64,000 bases of DNA from Cordylochernes scorpioides (GCA_030710605.1 CP092870.1:89281993-89345992), one strand, 5' to 3'. Positions 24,688 through 35,182 are shown, counted from the stretch's first letter. The notes: generated by a model not told the origin, from the letters alone. A program made the numbers and translations.

Positions 24688-27647
24688 CTAGTCATGCATA
24701 AATACGGCGAGGAGGCGAGCGATTGCAGACTTGGACTGAGAGCCTTCGGGCTGGGTGCCAGGTGGAGGCAAAAGTTGATCGCAGCGGTCATCCTTGAAAT
24801 TGGTGCAAATGGTCCGGGGCATGCTGGTGGCGATCATTTCAAACATATGAGTGGAGTACTGGACAGTCTCGGCACCACACTTGGGCTCGATAATACCGTG
24901 GAGGCACTGGTTGAAGCGGTTGTAGCCACTACACACAGAAAAAAACTTCGAGAAAATGCCTGGAAAAAAGATAGGGATTTCAATAAAAATAAATAAACTT
25001 ATAATAAAATAAAATGTTATGAAAACGCTCTATATAATAACAGTGTGCCAAATGCATTTCAAAAATTTGTAAAATGGATGATTGGAAAAATATCTTGAAA
25101 ATGTACCTTTTTTGGGTTCTTAAGTACATATATATCGATATTATTCTAATTATCTATAGATTTAATATAATATATAAGTCTTCAATCTTTACCAAAACCA
25201 ATCATCATTAGGCAACGTTTAAATCTATAGGAAAGAAAGAACGTGTTATGATTTCAGGTATAATCATTGAACTGAAGTTTTTCTTGAGGCCTTGTTCCTA
25301 TGAAAGTATTTGTGCCACTGATTCCTCTCAGATATGTTGATGATATTCTCTATATATTTCATATAATAGTAGGTAGGGCAATACAGAATGTGAGATATAG
25401 AATTCGATGGACTCACCAGCAGAGTAAGGGTACACGGTCCTCATTGATGGTGGACTTGTCGATGATCTTCTCAAAGGCAACCTGGAAGTCTATAAAGCAA
25501 GGACGTTCCTCAGGGTAGACATCAGCAAGACACTGAGAGTGTTGGAGGTAGTTGGCGCTCATATCGGATCCAGGTGTGCAGAATTCAGTCAGATGAGGAT
25601 TGGTCTCACCCATGAAGATATCAAAGATCTCACGAATCATAGGCGTGGTACACTTATCAATGTAGTTGTCTAGGCAATGGCGAACCTCCTCGATGTTGTC
25701 GCAGATGGCTTTCAAGGTATCTGCACTTGTTGGGACAGGATTATCGCCTTGCAGAAAGACCGCTGCAGTGGCTTGGCAGAGTTCAATCTCACGCCAATGG
25801 CAGTTGTCAGCAGCCATACCTAGATACACACAGCATACAATTTTATATTTAATTCCCGGTCCCTTGAAAAATACTCGATAAGTTGAATAAAATCAATATT
25901 AATTGGTTCCCTCGGTAATTGGAAGTTAAAGGAATAGTATCTTGCCTTGGAATTGTATCATTATTCTTGTATGGATGTACCCGGCTTCGCCCGGGTTTTA
26001 CCCGAGTAAAGGTTTGTTTAACGAATCTCTCGATAAAGTGAACATTTTTTTCCCGGTCCCTTGAAAAATACTCGATAAGTTGAATAAAATCAATATTAAT
26101 TGGTTCCCTCGGTAATTGGAAGTTAAAGGAATAGTATCTTGCCTTTGAATTGTATCATTATTCTTGTCTCAAATAAATTGCCGTGTCATCCTGAATTTTG
26201 TCTTTCCTAATTTTCTACATTACAAAATCATCGTATCATCATGATAATATTTAGAGCAGATTGTTGAATTATAACAGATAAATTAGAATATTTATCTTGA
26301 TTATTTCTAGGCGAAAAGTTATTTAAAAAATTTTATTTGCTAGAAACCTTCCCAGTACTATACTAAATAACTTCCCAAAGTTTCATGGCGATCCAATGAG
26401 TGGTTTGGTCAGGCATAAAGGACAAACAAACAAACAGACACACACACATACATTCACTTTTATATATATAGATATGTAGATATCACATTTCAATAACAAA
26501 ACACAAGGAAATATATATTTCAGGATCCACCTAAAATAGTTTTATACTATTCACTCAACGCATCAAGTCACTGAAAATTGCTATTTATATTAACCATATT
26601 TCTCAAAATATAATTTCGCAACTATTTAAATCTTCATATAATCATTTATTCTATGGAAATTTTTTGAAATTTATATAAATTTATTTTAAAAAACAACTGT
26701 CATAATAGTACCTTTTTAATTTATAAGCATTTTATAAAACCCTATCATGAATGTACCCCTTATCCAAGGCTTATATATTTTTTCAAATATTTTTTAATAA
26801 ATTTTAATTTGAACATACTTTTAGAATATGAATATACACCTTTTTAAAAAATAATAAGAATAGCCCATGTGCTATAAGAATTATCGAGGAGAAACATTCT
26901 TTTTAAACAATGTGTTAAATACCTAAATCAGGTCAAGATTGTATGACGATCTGATATTTTTAAATTTGTGTCAAAGTGGTAGTTCTATACCCTAAAAAAG
27001 ACTCAAATTTTGCTGTCTAGAACAAACTTTTTTTTTAAACGTTTGGATCTATTTGGTCTTGAAAAGAATTATAGTAATACCTTAGGTGTACAATTGGAGA
27101 ATCGCAAAATCATTTAAAGTAATTTTAATTATTGAATTATAATACAATATAATACGGCTTACACACGATTATAGAACGACATTTGAAATTTATCCCGCAT
27201 GTGTTTCTTTTAAACGAAAAATCGAAATTTATTTTAAGGAGAAATAACGATTATTTCCAACCTTAGGGATGGAGTATGAAAGGATGATTTGTGAAGAGTA
27301 ATGATAAATTGAAAAATAAAAGTGTCCAGGGATTCCCAGATTCCCATCCCTGGACACTTTTGTTTTCCATTTATCATTACTCTTCACAAATCATCCTTTC
27401 ATACTTCATCCCTAAGGTTGGAAATAATCGTTATTTCTCCTTAAAATAAATTTCGAGTTTTCGTTTAAAAGAAACACATGCTGGATAAATTTCAAATGTC
27501 GTTTTACAATTATTAAATTAATTAAATTAAATTAATTTATGAGATTAAATGTACAAAAATATTATATACTTCAGTAAATATTGAGCCAAAATGCTGCAGC
27601 AACCTACCTAGAGCCAGGACGGTAGCAAGGACAACGAGGAACTCCAT
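24688..27647 (-). CDS. Gene D: divergent secreted 14-cysteine protein, tandem paralogue 4 of 8
   Basis: Exons 27608-27647, 25417-25819 (403 nt, one extra codon) and 24688-24928 (TAG 24688-24690); 227 residues. The most divergent full copy. The signal peptide begins MEFLVV, replacing the usual Lys2 with Glu. Exon 2 starts GMAADNCHW. The NYT sequon is lost (NYIDKC). The central segment is IFDIFMGETNPHLTEFC and the tail AVFMHD. All 14 cysteines and all splice sites remain (donors G|GTAGGT and TG|GTGAGT), so it looks functional rather than decayed. AATAAA at 24645-24640 (minus). Its promoter is also the most altered, suggesting different expression. Confidence 0.83.
25854..26475. mobile_element. 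Element with 117-bp direct repeats in gene D intron 1
   Basis: 25854-25970 and 26051-26167 are 117-bp copies (start TCCCGGTCCCTTGAAAAATA) with one clear mismatch. Between them is the GC hairpin CCCGGCTTCGCCCGGG followed by TTTACCCGAGTAAAGG. A further part, with CATGGCGATCC-type and CACACACATACATTCAC sequence, ends near 26475 in a TATATATAG run. This style of sequence is widespread in invertebrate genomes. Class not assigned; noncoding. Confidence 0.6.
27175..27512. mobile_element. Foldback element in gene D intron 1
   Basis: Arms of about 150 nt (from TAGAACGACATTTGAAATTT and its complement) flank a small inner hairpin, AAAGTGTCCAGGGAT...ATCCCTGGACACTTTT. One arm is also present, diverged, at 55.27-55.43 kb in gene G intron 1. 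No coding capacity. Confidence 0.75.
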
Positions 27648-27800
27648 GCTGCAAGTGAGAGGATAGGACAAACAATCCGATAGGAGAAAGCCTGATAGAA
27701 TAACTGCTTTTATCCTGGCTACTTATAAAACCGCCCACGTCAGACAAGTCACAAAATCAAAGAATATCAGACTCCTCCCACTTATTGATGCCATCTAGGA
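27648..27800 (-). promoter_or_regulatory. Promoter of gene D (degenerate module)
   Basis: GATAAAAGC on the minus strand (27706-27714). CACGTCA at 27736-27742 replaces GACGTCA, and the paired site is AAGTCA-CA-AAATCA (27746-27759), both halves off consensus. CCTCCCAC is kept near 27774-27781. Confidence 0.55.
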
Positions 27801-27927
27801 AAAGAATACCAATAACTATATGATTGCAGATACTTTAAGATATTAATTCAATGACGTTATTCGAATTGAGGAACAATTTTATCCATATTTTTGCCCGTTT
27901 AAAGATATTTATTATATTTGATTCATC

Positions 27928-28258
27928 AAATTATCTCCATACGCAATTGTTTACTATATTTAGTACTTATATAAACTATCTTTTTTATTTCATTCTGTGT
28001 AAAGTCTTTTAATTATCTCCATTTGCAATTGTTTACTATAGTTATTGCTTATTTAGACAATATTTTTTCATTCTGTGTAAAGTCTTTTAAATTATCTCCA
28101 TACGCAATTGTTTACTATATTTAGTACTTATATAAACTATCTTTTTTATTTCATTCTATGTAAAGTCTTTTAAATTATCTCCATAGGCAATATTGTTTAC
28201 TATAGTTATTGCTTATTTAGACAATATTTTTTTATTCTGTGTAAAGTCTTTTAAATTA
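27928..28258. repeat. Tandem repeat, about 85 bp x 4 (two alternating variants)
   Basis: Units begin ATTATCTCCATACGCAATTG or a variant, continue TTTACTATA, and end CATTCTGTGTAAAGTCTTTT. Variants alternate (one with TTTAGTACTTATATAAAC, the other with GTTATTGCTTATTTAGAC), so a dimer of about 170 bp was itself duplicated. It sits upstream of gene D, where other copies have single TGCAAT-containing upstream sequence. Confidence 0.8.
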
Positions 28259-28582
28259 TTATGGTTTTTCTTATATTTGTACATAATATTTTTATCAAGA
28301 TCTTTCATATTTAGGAAATGTGAAGAAATTAAAACGCAAATGTTTCTTTTTGTTATGTAATTAAAATAAGTAAGAAAGATGAATCCGTAACCAATTTAAC
28401 TTTATATATTATTTATTATTAATAGCAATTATACGAAAACAAATCTTGGTATATATGCCTAAATGAAAACAACAAAGACAATAAAACATTATATACATAC
28501 AAGTTCCTTTTCAACCTCAGTCTCATCTATAGCCATTGTTACTCTGTAATATTCCAACACTTTTCACACATAAATCAAATTT

Positions 28583-28608
28583 CTTCTGTCCTTACTGCGA
28601 TGAAAATA
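28583..28608 (+). repeat. Isolated fragment of the foldback family terminus
   Basis: CTGTCCTTACTGCGATGAAA matches the marker of the hammerhead-motif foldback family; nothing else of the element follows. Confidence 0.5.
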
Positions 28609-28798
28609 TATCTCTCATATTTAATTTTCAACTGTTTTTGTTTTCTTCAAACCAATTCTACACAAGTTAATGATTTTATAATAATTTTGTATTTATTTAT
28701 AAAATAATTTTGTGCGAGTTTTTTTTCTATTTTGTTCTTTTAAGTTTGAAAGTATCTTATTGATAAATTATATCAATAATGTTTATGAAGATGAAATA

Positions 28799-29074
28799 CA
28801 CCTATCCCCCGATTTACACGGTACTTGTTTTACACGTTTTCGCTTTTACACGGTTTTCCAAATAAGTTTTTTTTGTTTTTATCGCACTATACTAAATGCT
28901 ACTGTGATTGAACACATGCGCTGTTTACACATCTCACGAGGAATCCCGAGCTTATGTGCTGACTACATATTTTAACCTGTCAATGCATTTTATTTTTATT
29001 TCTGTGTACACCTATCCCCCGATTTACACGTTTTTCTCAGGAACGTATCTACCGTGTAAATCGGGGAATAGGTG
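28799..29074. mobile_element. TA-flanked MITE with CACCTATCCCCCGATTTACA ends
   Basis: The left end CACCTATCCCCCGATTTACA (28799) and the right end, its complement with one base missing, finish at 29074. TA dinucleotides flank both sides (28797-28798 and 29075-29076), as expected of Tc1/mariner/pogo-type elements. A second full left end at 29009 (also preceded by TA) makes an inner 66-bp mini-element sharing the right terminus. Confidence 0.8.
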
Positions 29075-29584
29075 TACTTATTTTATTTTTAAAAAAGTAT
29101 TTTCTTTTCAAATATCTGCCCAAAAACCATATTTATTACATTTTGTGCTTATAGAAAAAACTTAAAATATTTTGTAGATATACATTGTATATAATTTTGA
29201 AACATATTTTTATTGTTTTATATATATATGCATATGTGTTTTTATTTTAGTTTCTTCAACGGCCCCTGAAGGGGTAATTGTTTGCTCTCTCTCTCTCTCA
29301 ATGAATACAGGCACCTTCTTAATTCTATAGCGTTACTTGTGAAAATACTAATATAAATTAGTTATTATAAATGTCCATTCTCCTTTTGACGGCAACTTTT
29401 TAACTTTAATTATTTATTTATGTGTATTATGAATGCATGAAGTTCATATATATATAATTTTATTATTAATCAAGAATGGGTATTTGCCAATTTTGGAATA
29501 ATTAAAAATCAACGATTAGTTGATATTTATACCGACAGATGGAGCAATCTTTAGTTGCACGATCAGCAGATACCTTTTTCTTAA

Positions 29585-29805
29585 TATTGTTGCACCAGGT
29601 TGCGGCTTGACAGACTCTTCAACCTTGATTCTCTCCTGTGCCGGGTCTTGCATCTTCCCAGAGCGTGTTTCAACCATCCTACAAAATTATAAAAGGGAAT
29701 AATGAGATAACTCTACTTTAAGTAGCCTCCAGAATCCTTTATTTATTTCTCTCATCAAAGAGAGCAGTGAAGTCACACAGTGTACCTAAATACAAATGAT
29801 GATTC
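29585..29805 (-). mobile_element. Inverted fragment of the Ty3/Gypsy leader and gag start
   Basis: The minus strand matches 30275-30500 of the retrotransposon: the same leader (TACTTAAAGTAG, TATCTCATTATTCCC), gag start codon at 29677 and first codons including ATGGTTGAAACACGCTC, with scattered differences. The rest of gag is absent. It stands head-to-head with the intact element, separated by about 470 bp of AT-rich sequence. Confidence 0.75.
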
Positions 29806-30274
29806 TATAATACATATATTCTGTTTGATAAAATAAATAGATATAAATTTGAATTTAATATATATGAAAAATAATATTACAAATTAAAATAAAATAGGTT
29901 CATTAGCCATGATGCAACAATATATATATTTAAAAAGGCATAGCCTGACCACTCACGTGATCATTTTAAATAGCGTATTCTAGTGAAACAAATCTCAACT
30001 ATAAGTTTCTCTTCCATCTAAAATGCTCATATAGGTATTTGAATATGCCTTTTTTCATAATTTTTAATATCAAAATCTGACTTTTTATGTCTTTTCTCAC
30101 ACACATATATAATGCATATGCTCTATGACAATAAAATAAACTCAAAGTATATTCTATATTGTTACATCATGATTAATGGCGTATTTCTTATATTATTTTT
30201 AATATATTTGAAATTTAAATTATATATTTATTTATTTTTATATAAAATATTCTATGATATTTATTTAAAACAGA

Positions 30275-30407
30275 TTAGATTATCATCATTTGTATTTAGG
30301 TACACGTGTGACTTCACTGCTCTCTTTGATGTGAGAAAATAAATAAAGCATTCTGGAGGTTACTTAAAGTAGACTTATCTCATTATTCCCTTATATAAAT
30401 TTGTAGG
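30275..30407 (+). other. Leader of the Ty3/Gypsy element
   Basis: Sequence ahead of gag shared with the inverted fragment at 29.59-29.81 kb. I found no matching copy after pol, so an LTR pair could not be defined, nor a convincing tRNA primer-binding site. The 5' LTR may lie partly here (AAATAAATAAAG resembles a poly(A) signal region) or may be lost. Confidence 0.4.
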
Positions 30408-31556
30408 ATGGTTGAAACACGCTCTGGTAAGATGCAAGACCCAGCACAGGAGAGAATCATGGCTGAAGAGTCTGCCAAGCCGCAACCTGGTGCAACAATT
30501 GGTAGAGATGCTAGTTCCGACCCAGTTGTCCTGAATCCCAACATCGACATCCCCAAGTATGATGGAACGGAAGACCCTCGCCCATGGATTGAATCTCTTG
30601 AAGAAATTGGCTTCCTGTACCATTGGGCAGACTACATTATCTCTCGTTATGCCGCCATGAACATGACGGGAAGCGCTAAAACCTGGTTGAATTTACACAA
30701 AACTAGTTTCACGAGCTGGGAAAATATTAAAATCCGCCTCATTCAGGATTTTTCTTTGGACGCGAATAAAGAAGAACTTAGAATGAAGCTCAACAGAATG
30801 CAACACTGGAATGAACCAGCAATCAGGTTCGCGGAAGATATTCTAGTGTTGTGCAACAAGGTTGACCCCGCAATGGAAGAAGAAACAAAAATTGAACATG
30901 TTATTGGAGGACTGAAAAAAGAGTACTCATTCGCGCTCTACCTGAACCCTCCTAAAACGACCGATGACCTTCTTGTCGTGTGCAAGAAAATGGATTCTTT
31001 TGAAAAGAAGTATCGGGAACGTGTGGAGAAATCCAGAAACCTATATAACGGTCCACGCTATTCTAGACCCCAACAACAATCGAGGTACGTGCCGCCGACT
31101 GCCGCACGAAACTACCAGACCACTTCCAGGCCCCAAGCCCCTGTTTCCAATAATTACAAGAACGACTCCCCTCCTACTCCCAGACAGTATCGAAACAACT
31201 TTCCCCAGCCCTCTACCCCTAGACGTCCTTATAATCCTAACTTTGTGCCAAAACCAAACCTTCAGAGAAACACCTACAATAAAAGCCAAGAAGTGAGCAA
31301 AAATAGGACGGAAGATGGAAGACCAATCTGCTTTAAATGTAACAAGCCAGGGCACGTGGCCCGTTATTGTAGGGTCAAGTTTATAAGAATCTTAGAAGAG
31401 GATCCAGCAGATACCCAAGAGAAGGTCGAAGAGAAATGCCAAATGAATGAAATATCAGAGAAATCAGGACCTCGGCTTTATGCCGATGTATGTCATAACA
31501 CACAGACAAATATTCCTACCCGGAATAGATATTCCGTGTTGGAAGATTTAAACTAA
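30408..31556 (+). CDS. gag: Ty3/Gypsy retrotransposon Gag
   Basis: 382 residues; ATG at 30408. It forms the element's RNA-packaging particle in the cytoplasm. A retrotransposon-gag helical region spans roughly residues 45-215 (YDGTEDPRPWIESLE, AAMNMTGSAKTWL, LNRMQHWNEPAIRFAED). A Pro/Arg/Asn/Gln-rich basic linker (about 215-300) follows, then one CCHC zinc knuckle at 308-321, CFKCNKPGHVARYC, for RNA binding. The frame is uninterrupted and ends TAA at 31554-31556, directly after a slippery heptamer that feeds pol. Much less AT-rich than the flanks. A transposable-element gene, not a host gene. Confidence 0.93.
   Translation: MVETRSGKMQDPAQERIMAEESAKPQPGATIGRDASSDPVVLNPNIDIPKYDGTEDPRPWIESLEEIGFLYHWADYIISRYAAMNMTGSAKTWLNLHKTSFTSWENIKIRLIQDFSLDANKEELRMKLNRMQHWNEPAIRFAEDILVLCNKVDPAMEEETKIEHVIGGLKKEYSFALYLNPPKTTDDLLVVCKKMDSFEKKYRERVEKSRNLYNGPRYSRPQQQSRYVPPTAARNYQTTSRPQAPVSNNYKNDSPPTPRQYRNNFPQPSTPRRPYNPNFVPKPNLQRNTYNKSQEVSKNRTEDGRPICFKCNKPGHVARYCRVKFIRILEEDPADTQEKVEEKCQMNEISEKSGPRLYADVCHNTQTNIPTRNRYSVLEDLN
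31547..31553 (+). promoter_or_regulatory. -1 ribosomal frameshift site (T TTA AAC)
   Basis: TTTAAAC is read in the gag frame as T TTA AAC and followed at once by the gag stop TAA. Slipping back one base gives CTA AGC GTC..., which continues without a stop into the pol frame. U UUA AAC is a classic X XXY YYZ heptamer. A downstream stimulatory stem was not clear by eye. Confidence 0.8.
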
Positions 31557-34500
31557 GCGTCGCGCCTGAATCTGTCAATCAAAGCAAGTCGACCATAAAC
31601 GGAATCAAGAAGTTGGACCCTAAATACAAATTAAAAATTAACGTGGACAAGATAGGGACTTTTGAAGCTTTGGTTGATACAGGTGCTGACCTCTCAGTGG
31701 TCGACCTCAGAACGGCCCTCGATACAGGCCATGGTATAAGTAAACTCGCAAAAATTTGTGCAGGACCCGATGGAAAAAAATTGGACATGGTAGGAAGTAT
31801 ATTTTTAAATATAAAAATTGATGACGAAACATTATCACACAACTTTGTGATATTGAAAACGCATTTACGGACATTAATTCTTGGGAGAGATTTCCTTAAG
31901 AAAATGAACGCAAAAATAGATTGTAAGCAAGAAACTATCAAATACGATTTGACGAATAATCATGACGAAATCAATTTTGAAATGTTGAAAATAAAGAGTG
32001 CCAAGGACTCCATTGTACCGGAATGTTCCATGAAATTGATCAAGGCATTGGTAGAAACAGAGGATGGAGAATATATTATCGAGGAGAGCAGAAAAATGTT
32101 TCAAACAAATGGACTTCGTCTAGCAAGAAGCTTGATCAATGTTATAAATAGGGAAACACACATCTGGATAACTAATCCATATCCTCGACCGTTAAAAATA
32201 ATGAAAAACCAAACATTGGCTTTTGGAAGTAGTCCAGCGAAAATAAATGTGAGTCGAGAAAGAGAGGTAGAAGAGAACAAAGAACCTAGATTCCAAATAA
32301 ACGAAAATCTTTCACCAAAGGAACAGAAGGAGTTAAAACAAGTTTTAGAAAGGTATGGAGATCTTTTTTCGTCGAGATTAGGGAGAACCAATTTGGCAAA
32401 ACATCGGATAGACACAGAAGACGCGAAGCCAATTAAACACAAGCCTTACCGGGTAAGTGCTAAAGAACGAGATATTATAAAAGAGCAAATTGACGAGATG
32501 CTTACAGAAGGCATAATTAGGCCATCTTCTAGCCCCTGGTCTTTTCCAGTAATATTGGTCAAGAAGCGAGATGGTAAATACAGATTTTGTGTGGACTACA
32601 GAAAACTGAATAATGTGACAGTAAAAGATGTCTATCCGATCCCTAGAATAGACGAAGTTATGGATACTCTCCAAGGATCTACACACTTCTCAGCAATAGA
32701 CCTCAGGTCTGGATATTGGCAAGTTGAAGTCGAAGAAAGAGACAAAGAGAAAACAGCTTTCACTACAGCACATGGATTATATGAATTCAACGTGATGCCT
32801 TTTGGACTTTGTAACGCGCCTGCTACCTTTGAGAGAAATATGGAGAATATGCTTGGAAATCTGAGATGGCAAATTTGTTTGTGTTATCTGGATGATGTTA
32901 TCATATATAGCCCGGATTTTCCAACGCACCTCAAAAGACTTGAAGCTGTTTTTAGATGTTTTCGTGAATCTAATTTAAGGTTAAACGACAAAAAATGCCG
33001 ATTTGCTTTTGAAGAATTGGAGATTCTCGGCTATATAACGAGCAAACATGGTATAAAACCCGCGGAACATAACATCAAAGCTGTCAGAAATTTCCCTCGG
33101 CCCAAAAAGGTCAAAGAAGTACAATCCTTTTTGGGAATGTGTTCATATTATAGAAAATTTATCAAAGACTTCTCAAAAATTGCTGACCCTTTGACCAACC
33201 TTATAAAAAAAAGTGTATCATTTACCTGGACAGAAAGACAAGAGGAAGCGTTTCAAACCCTAAAAACAGCACTATTAAGTCCACCAATTTTAGGTCACTT
33301 CAATCCAAATGCACCTACTTATGTTCATACTGATGCGTCCAACATCGGCATAGGTGCAACACTTGTCCAAGACATCGGTGGTGAAGAGAAGGTGATCTCA
33401 TATTTGAGTCGTACCCTAAGTAAAGCGGAGCAAAATTATTCAACCACTGAAAAAGAATGTCTGGCCGTTGTCTGGTCAATGTCAAAATTACAACCCTACC
33501 TTTATGGAAGACACTTTAAAATAGTAACAGACCACCACGCCTTATGCTGGCTCAAAAACTTGAAGGATCCAACAGGTCGATTGGCAAGATGGGCATTAAA
33601 AATTCAAGAATATGACTTCGATATAATACATAAATCAGGAAAGAGGCATCTGGACGCCGATGGCTTATCTAGGGGACCCTTACCAGAAACTGATTGGGAT
33701 GAGGATTTTGAAAGGCTATTTTTAAATCAAATAACAGACGAAGAGGATAAGTTTATCGGAAGTGTTAAGAAAAACCTTAATGGAAGCAGGCGATCAATTG
33801 CGCAAAACTTTAAAGTAGAAGATGGATGCCTCTTTAAGAAAAACCCGAACCCTGAAGGCAGGGCGTGGTTGCTTGTGGTTCCAGAGAAGAAAAAGAGAGA
33901 AATTATGAAAGAATATCACAATCATATGTCGAATGGCCATCTGGGTGTCGCCAGAACCATGTACCGAATAAAGAGTAAATACTTTTGGCCATCCATGCTA
34001 AAGGATGTCTCAGAGTTCGTTAAGACGTGTCACCTTTGCCAAAGTAGAAAAGGCTCAAACCAATTACCTTCTGGACTACTACAGCCCATTCCCCCAGCCA
34101 ACTTTCCTTTCGAAAGAATTGGAATTGACTTTGTTGGTCCATTGCCATCTACGAAAAACAGGAAAAAATGGATAATCGTGCTGACGGACTACTACACTAG
34201 ATATGCAGAAACAAAAGCAGTCTCGGAAGCAACAGTGAAAGAAGTTTCAAAATTTCTAGTAGAGGATATTTTTCTCCGGCACGGAGCCCCACAATATCTT
34301 ATTAGTGACAGAGGCTCTCAATTTACCAGTAATTTAATGAAAGAGGTGATGAAAACGTGCAAGATTAAACATTGCTTCACAACGAGCTATCATCCCCAGA
34401 CTAATGGATTGACAGAGCGGTTAAATAGAACATTGATCAATATGCTCAGTATGTATGTGAACACTGATCAGAAGAATTGGGACGAAATACTCCCATTCAT

Positions 34501-34891
34501 CACTCACGCTTACAATACTACAATTCAGGAAACCACAGGATATTCTCCCTTTTTCCTGATGTTTGGAAGAGAACCCACGTCTCTTTTGGACGACAGGAAT
34601 ATCTCGGTGGACATTGACAAGGATGATTATGATGAATACCTAAAACATCACTTAGACAAAATAAACAGAACAAGAAAATTAGTTATTAACAACACAATAA
34701 AGACTCAAGAAAGAATGAAAAAGAACTATGACAAGAAACACATGGAAAGAAGCTACGAACCAGGAGAATTAGTAGCAGTTTGGACACCAATTAGGAAAAT
34801 AGGAAAGTGTGAGAAACTACTGAGAAAATATTTTGGCCCATATAGAATATTAAAGAAGCTGTCCAACGTAAGAATATCAATAAATAGATAA
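31553..34891 (+). CDS. pol: Ty3/Gypsy retrotransposon Pol (protease-RT-RNase H-integrase)
   Basis: Read in the -1 frame from the slippery site: 1,112 codons, giving a Gag-Pol fusion of about 1,494 residues. Numbering from the TTG at 31613: protease LVDTGADLS (D22); reverse transcriptase with YLDD at 425-428; RNase H HTDAS near 573; integrase zinc finger (H..H..CHLC); DDE core with D839, D899 and E935, the last two 35 residues apart. This order (PR-RT-RH-IN) defines Ty3/Gypsy. No frameshift or stop breaks it. The C-terminus ends abruptly, GPYRILKKLSNV then RISINR and stop, where related elements continue; GTAAGA at that point resembles a splice donor. No envelope-like gene follows. Confidence 0.92.
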   Translation, partial: LSVAPESVNQSKSTINGIKKLDPKYKLKINVDKIGTFEALVDTGADLSVVDLRTALDTGHGISKLAKICAGPDGKKLDMVGSIFLNIKIDDETLSHNFVILKTHLRTLILGRDFLKKMNAKIDCKQETIKYDLTNNHDEINFEMLKIKSAKDSIVPECSMKLIKALVETEDGEYIIEESRKMFQTNGLRLARSLINVINRETHIWITNPYPRPLKIMKNQTLAFGSSPAKINVSREREVEENKEPRFQINENLSPKEQKELKQVLERYGDLFSSRLGRTNLAKHRIDTEDAKPIKHKPYRVSAKERDIIKEQIDEMLTEGIIRPSSSPWSFPVILVKKRDGKYRFCVDYRKLNNVTVKDVYPIPRIDEVMDTLQGSTHFSAIDLRSGYWQVEVEERDKEKTAFTTAHGLYEFNVMPFGLCNAPATFERNMENMLGNLRWQICLCYLDDVIIYSPDFPTHLKRLEAVFRCFRESNLRLNDKKCRFAFEELEILGYITSKHGIKPAEHNIKAVRNFPRPKKVKEVQSFLGMCSYYRKFIKDFSKIADPLTNLIKKSVSFTWTERQEEAFQTLKTALLSPPILGHFNPNAPTYVHTDASNIGIGATLVQDIGGEEKVISYLSRTLSKAEQNYSTTEKECLAVVWSMSKLQPYLYGRHFKIVTDHHALCWLKNLKDPTGRLARWALKIQEYDFDIIHKSGKRHLDADGLSRGPLPETDWDEDFERLFLNQITDEEDKFIGSVKKNLNGSRRSIAQNFKVEDGCLFKKNPNPEGRAWLLVVPEKKKREIMKEYHNHMSNGHLGVARTMYRIKSKYFWPSMLKDVSEFVKTCHLCQSRKGSNQLPSGLLQPIPPANFPFERIGIDFVGPLPSTKNRKKWIIVLTDYYTRYAETKAVSEATVKEVSKFLVEDIFLRHGAPQYLISDRGSQFTSNLMKEVMKTCKIKHCFTTSYHPQTNGLTERLNRTLINMLSMYVNTDQKNWDEILPFITHAYNTTIQETTGYSPFFLMFGREPTSLLDDRNISVDIDKDDYDEYLKHHLDKINRTRKLVINNTIKTQERMKKNYDKKHMERSYEPGELVAVWTPIRKIGKCEKLLRKYFGPYRILKKLSNVRISINR

Positions 34892-35016
34892 AAGCATACT
34901 CGCCTTTCCATTTATTTTAGAACCAGATATATTTTATTTTCTATTTATGGAGAGAGGGAGACGATAGAGATGTAATTTACTCAACAATAAATATTATTAA
35001 ATTTAATTTAATTGCC

Positions 35017-35182
35017 ATCTATCGTTAAAATTTTACACAAATAAATTTACTGGCAATGCGTTTCTTTTTAAATATCATCAAATATTATCTCTACAGAGAT
35101 AGTATTCTCTGTATAGATAATATTTGATGATATTTAAAAAGAAACGCATTGCCAGTAAATTTATTTGTGTAAAATTTTAATA
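35017..35182. mobile_element. Foldback hairpin just beyond the Ty3/Gypsy pol end
   Basis: Arms of about 75 nt (AAAATTTTACACAAATAAAT through AAATATTATCT and the complement) with a loop of about 9 nt. It lies about 130 nt past the pol stop, so it probably marks old flanking DNA rather than an LTR. Confidence 0.75.

Noticed and set aside
27928..28258. Regular repeats considered as a CRISPR array
   Set aside because: Units are contiguous tandem repeats without unique spacers, in eukaryotic DNA.
34860..34891. GTAAGA near the pol stop as a true splice donor
   Set aside because: The match is good, but no acceptor with continuing pol sequence was found in the next kilobase; kept only as an oddity.
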